Source: Glaciecola sp038744645 (lineage in GTDB: Bacteria > Pseudomonadota > Gammaproteobacteria > Enterobacterales > Alteromonadaceae). From it: a stretch of 5,775 nt of DNA. A program made the position numbers and the translations under genes. Under the pieces are notes generated by a model that was not told the origin of the DNA, did no database searches, and saw nothing but the letters and a program-made list of their open reading frames with translations. Shown here one piece after another: positions 1-5,084 of the stretch (its first letter is position 1; each line of letters begins with the position of its first letter). The stretch spans positions 1 through 5,775 of the forward strand of contig JBCDMA010000254.1 in assembly GCA_038744645.1 (NCBI GenBank), given 5' to 3'.

Positions 1-244
1 AGCACTTGTGGTGAGCGCGCTTTTTAACAAACGACCCACGCTGTTGGATCGCATTAAAAATGGTCAACACGCTGAGCTAAAAGCAGTATTTAAGGCACCA
101 ATCATGCTACCAAATGAATGCGAATTGCAAATGGTATCAGTGGAAGATGACGTCTCATTAAAGCTTTGTACAAAACAAAGAGAGCGCGATAGAGTGCATA
201 TCGCTGTTAAATTTAACTTCATAGATAATGCGCAAGCAGATTAA
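1..244 (+). CDS. 3' end of a MaoC-like (hot-dog fold) acyl dehydratase family protein, partial
   Basis: The reading frame is open from the first complete codon (position 2) to a TAA stop at 242-244. The GTG at position 8 is unlikely to be the true start: no ribosome binding site is visible and the frame runs off the left edge, so the gene most likely begins upstream. About 80 residues are visible. The segment FKAPIMLPNECELQ, followed by a stretch with alternating hydrophobic residues ending HIAVKFNF, resembles the last beta strands of MaoC-like dehydratase domains, where a strand of the form 'F+xPxxLP' is typical. This is by-eye family resemblance only; no catalytic residues lie in the visible part. 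MaoC-type proteins hydrate or dehydrate enoyl/hydroxyacyl thioesters, but the substrate cannot be told here. The gene converges on nadB with 47 bases between stop codons. It is not YgfX or SdhE, which are near nadB in some relatives. It could instead be an unrelated hypothetical protein. Confidence 0.5.
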   Translation, partial: ALVVSALFNKRPTLLDRIKNGQHAELKAVFKAPIMLPNECELQMVSVEDDVSLKLCTKQRERDRVHIAVKFNFIDNAQAD

Positions 245-276
245 ATAAAACAGCAGATAAAAGGTAACGGCAAACT

Positions 277-301
277 AAAAATCCAGTCTTATCATTGACT
301 G
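277..301 (-). terminator. possible weak Rho-independent terminator of nadB
   Basis: Read on the minus strand, CAGTC and GACTG (301-297 and 288-284) form a five-base-pair stem with an eight-base loop, followed shortly by GATTTTT (T run at 281-277). The nadB stop codon lies inside the loop. The stem is short, so this is a weak candidate. No better terminator is visible for either convergent gene in the 47-base gap. Confidence 0.25.
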
Positions 302-1908
302 ATGAATAGATTGTCTTTGTGCTTGCATATAACAGTCGGTCCTGACGTATTCAGTTGCTGCAGATAGTCGAGATTGTAATGTAAACCACGGCTTTCTTTT
401 CGTTGTAGCGCACAGGTGACAATGAGCTGTGCAATACAAACGAGATTGCGCAGTTCGAGCATATTGTGACTTACTTTAAAATTTGAATAGTACTCATCAA
501 TTTCTTGTTTCAGTAGCAATATCCTTCGTTTGGCTCGCTCAAGTCGCTTGGTCGTGCGTACTATGCCAACATAATCCCACATGAATAATCTGAGCTCATG
601 CCAGTTGTGTTGGATGACGACAGCTTCATCCGAATCAATGACGCGACTCTCATCCCAAGGACGCACTTTAAAGGGATCATGTGGCGTATCCAACCGCGAC
701 ATAATGTGCTTGGCGCATGCGTGAGCAAAAACCACACATTCTAATAGCGAGTTGCTCGCCATTCTGTTTGCGCCGTGTAATCCTGTATAGGCAACCTCTC
801 CGATGGCATATACATTTTCAAGATTGGTGCGCCCATCCAAGTCGGTTTTGACACCACCACAGGTATAATGTGCTGCCGGTACCACCGGAATAGGAGAACG
901 AGTAATATCAATGCCCAAGCTGCGGCATTTGCGGTAAATATTCGGGAAGTGTTTTACAATAAAATCACTGGGTTGATGGCTTATATCGAGAAACATAGAA
1001 TCTTCACCAAGCCGTTTCATCTCAAAATCTATCGCTCGGGCCACTACATCTCTTGGCGCTAAATCACCGCGTTCATCAAAGGAATGCATGAATGGTGTGC
1101 CATCTCTATGGCATAAAACGGCACCTTCGCCTCTCAATGCTTCGGTAATGAGAAAGTTGCCTGCTTCTGGATGAAATAAACAGGTGGGATGAAATTGATT
1201 AAACTCCATATTAGCAATCTCACACCCTGCGCGCCACGCCATGGCGATACCATCTCCCGATGCAACATCTGGGTTTGACGTATATTGATAAACTTTACTA
1301 GCACCACCTGTAGCTAACGCGATAAATTTAGCGCGGATGACTTCCACTTTTGATTTTTTGCGATTCCACACATAGGCACCGATGCACTTGCTGCTGGTTT
1401 TTTCCGCTTTTATTAGGTCAATCGCGTTATAGCTTTCAAAAATGTGGATATTCGGATGGCGTGATAGGTCTTCGGACAATGTTTTTTGTACTGCTTCACC
1501 CGTCGCATCGGCAGCATGAAGTATCCTTCTGTGACTGTGTCCACCTTCCCTTGTCAAATGAAACCGTTGTTTGCCGCTATCATCCGTTTCACGGTCAAAA
1601 GGTACTCCCTTATTGATCAGCCAATTCATGCTGGTTTTTGCATTCTCTGCGGTGTACCTCACTACGGCTTCATCACAAATGCCAGCGCCTGCGGTAAGCG
1701 TATCGTTAATATGGCTGTCGATAGAATCATCATCGTCAAAAACGGCAGCGATGCCGCCTTGTGCATATCTTGTGCTGCCTTCGTTGAGGTCGCTTTTACT
1801 CAGTACGATAACGTTACAGTGTTCTGCCATTTTCAACGCTAACGACATACCAGCGGCGCCGCTTCCCATAATAAGGAGGTCGCATCTGTGTTCAATTGCT
1901 TTTGACAT
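292..1908 (-). CDS. nadB: L-aspartate oxidase NadB
   Basis: This cytoplasmic flavoenzyme oxidises L-aspartate to iminoaspartate, using oxygen or fumarate as acceptor; NadA then makes quinolinate for NAD synthesis. The protein is 538 residues, against about 540 in E. coli, and aligns along its whole length. The FAD-binding GSGAAG motif is at residues 15-20 and the GSTRYAQGGIAAV signature at 44-56. Recognisable active-site positions are all kept, offset by 4 from E. coli numbering after residue 121: Glu121 (in HLTREGGHSH), His240, Thr255, Arg286, His347 (PAAHYTCGG) and Arg382 (GANRMASNSLLE). The C-terminal helical domain (IQHNWHELRLFMWDYVGIVR onward, from about residue 432) is complete. The ATG at 1908 matches the usual N-terminus, though no clear Shine-Dalgarno precedes it. 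The gene is divergent from rpoE, as in many Gammaproteobacteria. The related succinate dehydrogenase/fumarate reductase flavoproteins are excluded by the NadB-specific C-terminus. Confidence 0.98.
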   Translation of the reverse strand: MSKAIEHRCDLLIMGSGAAGMSLALKMAEHCNVIVLSKSDLNEGSTRYAQGGIAAVFDDDDSIDSHINDTLTAGAGICDEAVVRYTAENAKTSMNWLINKGVPFDRETDDSGKQRFHLTREGGHSHRRILHAADATGEAVQKTLSEDLSRHPNIHIFESYNAIDLIKAEKTSSKCIGAYVWNRKKSKVEVIRAKFIALATGGASKVYQYTSNPDVASGDGIAMAWRAGCEIANMEFNQFHPTCLFHPEAGNFLITEALRGEGAVLCHRDGTPFMHSFDERGDLAPRDVVARAIDFEMKRLGEDSMFLDISHQPSDFIVKHFPNIYRKCRSLGIDITRSPIPVVPAAHYTCGGVKTDLDGRTNLENVYAIGEVAYTGLHGANRMASNSLLECVVFAHACAKHIMSRLDTPHDPFKVRPWDESRVIDSDEAVVIQHNWHELRLFMWDYVGIVRTTKRLERAKRRILLLKQEIDEYYSNFKVSHNMLELRNLVCIAQLIVTCALQRKESRGLHYNLDYLQQLNTSGPTVICKHKDNLFISQ

Positions 1909-2026
1909 TGATTTTGGTGTGTTCTAGTGAAGTTGATTCATTGGCTTGTGTGGATCCGAGATTCTCAATAAATCTAGAATTGAATTAGTGCGAAGTGCCC
2001 CAAGATTCACATAATTAAATTTTTAC

Positions 2027-2053
2027 GAACTTTACCTGAATATGGCTGTCAAT
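2027..2053 (+). promoter_or_regulatory. sigma-E-dependent autoregulatory promoter of rpoE
   Basis: GAACTT at 2027-2032, a 15-base spacer, then GTCAAT at 2048-2053. This fits the sigma-E pattern GGAACTT - N15/16 - (G)TCnnA. The extended -35 GAACTTTAC is the same as I recall for the sigma-E promoter in front of E. coli rpoE, and the distance from GAACTT to the TC of the -10 is also the same (16 bases). The expected transcription start is about 2059-2060, giving a leader of roughly 47 bases. This fits the known positive autoregulation of the rpoE operon by its own product. The first G of the -35 consensus is C here (CGAACTT). Confidence 0.75.
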
Positions 2054-2110
2054 ACTAGCAACTTGCCAAAGCCATCATACATAGAATTAAGGGGTTGTGG
2101 CTTTAGATGA
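2042..2110 (+). CDS. candidate RseD-like leader ORF overlapping the rpoE start
   Basis: A 22-codon ORF starts at ATG 2042 (MAVNTSNLPK...) and ends with TGA at 2108-2110, which overlaps the rpoE ATG as ATGA. E. coli has a leader ORF at the same place (rseD) whose TGA overlaps the rpoE ATG in the same way and to which rpoE translation is coupled. The peptide sequence here is not recognisably similar to RseD. No Shine-Dalgarno precedes the ATG, and the predicted sigma-E transcript (start near 2059) would lack it, so only a transcript from an upstream promoter could carry it. The frame is open back to 2015. It may be a chance ORF; the evidence is positional only. Confidence 0.3.
   Translation: MAVNTSNLPKPSYIELRGCGFR
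2089..2094 (+). promoter_or_regulatory. Shine-Dalgarno of rpoE
   Basis: AAGGGG lies 12 bases before the rpoE ATG, a longer spacing than usual. A TAG in frame immediately before the ATG (2104-2106) rules out any start upstream, so 2107 is fixed. The sequence falls inside the candidate leader ORF, so ribosomes translating that ORF would pass over it. Confidence 0.55.
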
Positions 2111-2685
2111 GTGAAAAATTGACGGACAATGAATTAGTGCGTCTAGTGCAAAGTGGCAACAAGAATGCCTTTAATTTGCTGGTCACTAGGCACCAAAATA
2201 AAGTGATTAACATAGTTGCACGCTATGTAAAAAATTCAGGAGATGTGGCAGACGTTGCTCAAGAAGCATTTATAAAGGCGTATCGCGCCTTGCCTAACTT
2301 TAGAGGTGAGAGTGCTTTTTATACCTGGCTTTACAGAATAGCAGTAAATAGTGCGAAAAATTATTTGACTGCGCAAAGTAGAAAGCCACCCGCAAGCGAC
2401 GTTGATACTGCAGACGCAGAATACTACGAAGGCAGTGAAGCACTAAAAGAGAATGCATCTCCAGAAAACACATTGCTTTCGGACGAGCTCAGAAAAAAGC
2501 TCTTTGAAACAATCGATAAGTTACCCGATGATTTAAAGGTAGCGATCACTTTGAGGGAAATCGAGGGGCTAAGTTATGAAGAGATTGCAGAAGTCATGGA
2601 GTGTCCCGTCGGCACGGTGAGATCGAGGATTTTTAGAGCTCGTGAAGCGTTAGATAAAGTTATCGAACCTTTGACGCAAACGTAG
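2107..2685 (+). CDS. rpoE: RNA polymerase sigma-E factor RpoE (extracytoplasmic stress)
   Basis: This is the alternative ECF sigma factor that directs RNA polymerase to envelope-stress genes (outer-membrane assembly factors, periplasmic proteases, and its own operon). It is 192 residues, against 191 in E. coli, with strong identity throughout. Region 2 spans about residues 20-90, with the core-binding segment DVAQEAFIKAYRAL (49-62) and the -10 recognition segment FYTWLYRIAVNSAKNYL (71-87). A less conserved acidic linker follows (about 97-125). Region 4 contains the helix-turn-helix LSYEEIAEVMECPVGTVRSR (155-174), which reads the -35 GAACTT. It is the first gene of the rpoE-rseABC operon and is expected to be held inactive at the membrane by RseA. 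The start matches the family N-terminus (MSEKLTDNELV compared with MSEQLTDQVLV). Confidence 0.98.
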   Translation: MSEKLTDNELVRLVQSGNKNAFNLLVTRHQNKVINIVARYVKNSGDVADVAQEAFIKAYRALPNFRGESAFYTWLYRIAVNSAKNYLTAQSRKPPASDVDTADAEYYEGSEALKENASPENTLLSDELRKKLFETIDKLPDDLKVAITLREIEGLSYEEIAEVMECPVGTVRSRIFRAREALDKVIEPLTQT

Positions 2686-2796
2686 GTCATAGTGGATAGA
2701 ACAGCGAACAGGAAGCACTTGTTTATTTACAAGGTTACTGCCAAAATAGCGCATAGCTTAAGTAATACTTAGGCAAACAACGTACAGGAATTGCGT
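2686..2796 (+). promoter_or_regulatory. rpoE-rseA spacer with hairpin and possible weak promoter
   Basis: The gap of 111 bases is long for two operon genes. It holds an 8-base-pair hairpin at 2756-2774 (GCTTAAGT-AAT-ACTTAGGC, one G-U pair), with no U run after it, so it is not a standard terminator. Upstream, TTGTTT (about 2719-2724), a 17-base spacer and CAAAAT preceded by TGC (extended -10 type) could be a weak sigma-70 promoter reading into rseA. Both are by-eye calls. Confidence 0.35.
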
Positions 2797-3372
2797 ATGT
2801 CTCAAAAATTAGAGAATTTATCAGCAGCTGTGGATGGAGAGCTCGACGATACGAGTGATCTAGGTGGTTTCGCGACAGACCCAGCAGCAACGATGAAATG
2901 GAAACGCTACCACCTCGCTAGAGATATTCTTCGTGGTGACGACAGTAGCGATTATGCATTTTCTGTCAGCGACCGAGTTGCAAAAGCACTTGAGCAAGAG
3001 CTCCCTATAGTAGCCCCTAAACACACTTGGAAAGAAATTCCGCTGGTTGCAGCCGTCATACCGATCTTTAAACAAACCAGTCAGCTTGCAGCAGCAGCCT
3101 GCGTGACAGCGTTAGTCATTTTTAGCTATCAATCGTTTAATCAGCCCGAAGAGACACAGCCGTTTACGTCTGCACCTTCACCATTTGGACCTATTGGTGG
3201 TTTATCACCTGTGAATCTTGAGCAAAATAATGCGATTTCTGATCAGGCGCGTATGCAGCAATTATTGGAGCAGAGAAGACAGTTGAATGCTTTGATTGAG
3301 GATCATGAAAGACAGCTAAGGTTAAAGCAAGCGATTCAGAAGCAGCGTGAACAAACGCAATCTAATCAATAA
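2797..3372 (+). CDS. rseA: anti-sigma-E factor RseA
   Basis: RseA is a single-pass inner-membrane protein that binds sigma-E through its cytoplasmic N-terminus and releases it after proteolysis by DegS, RseP and ClpXP. I chose ATG 2797 (191 residues) over the in-frame TTG at 2791 because AGGAA at 2786-2790 sits six bases before the ATG and directly abuts the TTG. The N-terminal domain has LSAAVDGE (8-15) and WKRYHLARDILRGD (35-48), matching the E. coli sigma-E-binding domain. The membrane helix is about 96-113 (QLAAAACVTALVIFSYQS) and contains AAC (100-102), the equivalent of the RseP cleavage site. SPV-N (137-140) matches the DegS site, cut after Val in E. coli. The periplasmic segment RRQLNALIEDHERQLRL (160-176) matches the RseB-binding/coiled-coil region. 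The C-terminus is Gln/Lys-rich. It is shorter than E. coli RseA (216) but has all parts. Confidence 0.96.
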   Translation: MSQKLENLSAAVDGELDDTSDLGGFATDPAATMKWKRYHLARDILRGDDSSDYAFSVSDRVAKALEQELPIVAPKHTWKEIPLVAAVIPIFKQTSQLAAAACVTALVIFSYQSFNQPEETQPFTSAPSPFGPIGGLSPVNLEQNNAISDQARMQQLLEQRRQLNALIEDHERQLRLKQAIQKQREQTQSNQ

Positions 3373-3406
3373 TAGTGGCACATCGCCTTTAAGCGTTTGA
3401 CGATAA

Positions 3407-4459
3407 ATGCATCTCGTTCAGAGCGCACCGTCATCGATTCTCATTAAAACCATACCACTGATTTTTTTGTGTTTCCTCCCGCTAAATGTGGTTGCACAAG
3501 AGGAACAGCAAACACAGCCAGTTGAACCCACAAACGCTGACATAACTCCGCCAAACCGACCTTTTCAAGCATCAGATTGGCTTAAACGACTCTCAGAACA
3601 GGTCGAACGCCTGTCGTTTGAAAGTGTTTTTGTTGTAACTTCTGGTGGAAAAGATGCAATGCCCTACATTTGGCGTCGTGCAACGATTCACAATGGTCAC
3701 CGAATTGAGCAGTTAAGTTTGTTAAACGGACCTGGATTTGAACAGATTGCCCATCAAGGGAAAGTCAGCGTGTTTGAACCCGGCTTTCCCGCTTATAGCG
3801 TCAAAGGCAAAAACGTTCAAAGTCCAATCCCAGATGCGTTTATTCATGACCCAGAAGCGATCGCTGATGGGTATGACGCTATAATAATGGGGCGTAGCCG
3901 CATCGCCGGTCGTATGGCACAACAAATTAGAGTGGTAAGTAAAGATAAAACAAGATTTGGATACCATTTATGGATGGATGAAGAATCAGGTCTATTACTC
4001 AAACTCAATACCTATAATCTTGAAGGTACTTTGATCGAACAACTTCAAGTCACTCAGCTTAATGTAACGGATGATCTAGACGGTCTATTTGAAAATTTTA
4101 GACCAGAGCACATGCCGGAAAACCAACTTCCTTTTTCCCATGAACAAACTGAACTTACCTGGGATATCAGTTTTTTGCCAGTTGGCATGGGGATACTTAA
4201 AAAAAGCCTGCACAAGATCCAGCGTACAGGTCAGCTCGCTGAATATATGTTGCTTTCCGATGGCGTTGTAGATGTGTCTGTTTATCTCTTTGAAGCGAAT
4301 CCTGCGTTTGAACAAGAGTCATCATGGCATTCTGGACAAAATGCTGTCGTGGCAAGGTCTGATGGCAGGGTACAAGTCACTGTCTTGGGCAAGATACCTG
4401 AAAAAACAGCCAATCAGATCGCAGACTCTATTGTTGTAGTTGGGGATGGAACTCGATGA
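3407..4459 (+). CDS. rseB: sigma-E factor regulatory protein RseB (periplasmic)
   Basis: RseB binds the periplasmic domain of RseA and blocks DegS cleavage; lipopolysaccharide intermediates release it. It is a 350-residue protein (E. coli 318). A signal peptide covers about residues 1-30, with Lys14, hydrophobic core TIPLIFLCFLPLNVV and likely cleavage after NVVA. A Gln/Pro-rich linker (31-55) follows and accounts for much of the extra length. The large lipid-binding-type domain covers about 57-230, with VFEPGFPAYSV (122-132), GRSRIAGRMAQQIRVVSKD (162-180) and YHLWMDEESGLLLKLNTYN (186-204), all clearly related to the E. coli protein. The small C-terminal domain covers about 245-345 (LTWDISFLPVGM through VTVLGKIPEKTANQIADSI). 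It starts 34 bases after rseA with no clear Shine-Dalgarno and overlaps rseC by four bases. The MucB name is used for the same protein in Pseudomonas. Confidence 0.96.
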   Translation: MHLVQSAPSSILIKTIPLIFLCFLPLNVVAQEEQQTQPVEPTNADITPPNRPFQASDWLKRLSEQVERLSFESVFVVTSGGKDAMPYIWRRATIHNGHRIEQLSLLNGPGFEQIAHQGKVSVFEPGFPAYSVKGKNVQSPIPDAFIHDPEAIADGYDAIIMGRSRIAGRMAQQIRVVSKDKTRFGYHLWMDEESGLLLKLNTYNLEGTLIEQLQVTQLNVTDDLDGLFENFRPEHMPENQLPFSHEQTELTWDISFLPVGMGILKKSLHKIQRTGQLAEYMLLSDGVVDVSVYLFEANPAFEQESSWHSGQNAVVARSDGRVQVTVLGKIPEKTANQIADSIVVVGDGTR

Positions 4460-4932
4460 TCGAAGAAGTTGCGATTGTCAAAGAAGTCCATGCAGGCGAT
4501 GTGCTAGTTGAAACCAAGGTTAAAACGACCTGTGGTCAATGTGCGGTGCGGGAAAGTTGCGCAACAAGTACGGTTGCAAAAGCGTTTTCAAGCAAATCTA
4601 CGGAATTCATGGTCCATACATGGGAGCCGCTTGTCAAAGGCGATTTAGTGAAAGTGGGAATCCCTGAGAAAAATCTGGTTGGTGCCGCGTTTAATATCTA
4701 CCTGCTACCTCTGTTCTCACTTTTTACTGGGGTGTTCATCATATCAGTGGCGTTTCCTACGTTGTCAGAGTGGTTCCAGCTCATTTTCGGCGCATTGTGT
4801 GCTGCGATGACATATAGATGGCTAAATAACAAATACAACAATACAAACGCGGATAATCAAATCGTTCCCGTTTTCATTAGGAAAATAAATAACGAGAAAA
4901 ATGGTAGCGATGCACTACATGTAAAACAGTAG
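4456..4932 (+). CDS. rseC: SoxR-reducing/sigma-E regulatory membrane protein RseC
   Basis: This is an inner-membrane protein of the RseC/MucC family, linked in E. coli to a mild positive effect on sigma-E and to reduction of SoxR together with the Rsx/Rnf complex; its biochemical role is poorly defined. It has 158 residues. An N-terminal domain has the motif C26-x2-C29-x5-C35 (CGQCAVRESC). E. coli has one further Cys six residues before the first of these, where this protein has Thr20. Two predicted membrane helices are at about 74-99 (LVGAAFNIYLLPLFSLFTGV...) and 105-122, followed by a polar Asn/Lys-rich tail. The start overlaps the rseB stop as ATGA, and GGGGATGGA at 4442-4450 provides a ribosome binding site five bases before it, so translation is probably coupled to rseB. 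It is followed by two TAG codons in tandem (4930-4935). Confidence 0.93.
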   Translation: MIEEVAIVKEVHAGDVLVETKVKTTCGQCAVRESCATSTVAKAFSSKSTEFMVHTWEPLVKGDLVKVGIPEKNLVGAAFNIYLLPLFSLFTGVFIISVAFPTLSEWFQLIFGALCAAMTYRWLNNKYNNTNADNQIVPVFIRKINNEKNGSDALHVKQ

Positions 4933-5084
4933 TAGCGGTGAAATGTCCGATGCATCAACATATATTCACGCAAATTCATCCAACTTTCCCTTTCTTTTGT
5001 CGCAATTATCAGTGGAAAACTGTACCATTCGCGCTCACTTTTTAAACATAGAAGTGAGTTCAGCAATTTGACGACAGCAGACCT
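4933..5084 (+). promoter_or_regulatory. rseC-lepA gap, with inverted repeat 5034-5058
   Basis: These 152 bases separate rseC from lepA. CTCACTT (5034-5040) and AAGTGAG (5052-5058) are perfect seven-base arms around an 11-base centre, extendable inward by a U-G and a U-A pair. The repeat ends 26 bases before the lepA start. The following bases (TTCAGCAATTTG) are not a proper U run, so a standard terminator is doubtful; an operator or a leader hairpin for lepA is equally possible. A loose promoter candidate is TTGTCG near 4997 with TACCAT 19 bases on, not convincing. The eight-base palindrome GATGCATC is near the left end. Confidence 0.4.

Larger units (their letters stand above)
1909..2106. 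promoter_or_regulatory. divergent nadB/rpoE intergenic region
   Basis: These 198 bases must carry the promoters of both nadB (leftward) and rpoE (rightward). On the rpoE side there is a sigma-E-type promoter (annotated separately) and, further upstream, CATAAT at 2010-2015. The latter is a five-of-six match to the sigma-70 -10 box but has no convincing -35 at 16-18 bases. No convincing sigma-70 promoter for nadB could be picked by eye on the minus strand, and no long operator palindrome was seen. Confidence 0.7.

Noticed and set aside
868..1927. Several plus-strand open frames of 64-118 codons opposite nadB
   Set aside because: They lie wholly or almost wholly antisense to a strongly conserved nadB, have no ribosome binding sites and show no family resemblance; they are shadows of that gene.
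2059..2106. CsrA-binding GGA motifs in the rpoE leader, as reported for E. coli
   Set aside because: No GGA triplet is present in this stretch, so the sequence does not support CsrA control at this site.
2756..2774. Rho-independent terminator between rpoE and rseA
   Set aside because: The hairpin is real but is followed by AAACAACG rather than a U run, and rseA must be transcribed with or after rpoE.
2791..2796. TTG at 2791 as the rseA start
   Set aside because: The Shine-Dalgarno AGGAA directly abuts it with no spacing, whereas ATG at 2797 is six bases away and gives the family-like N-terminus.
3722..4315. Open frames on the minus strand (and one other plus frame) within rseB
   Set aside because: They overlap the well-supported rseB, and their translations are Phe/His/Cys-rich with no recognisable domain.
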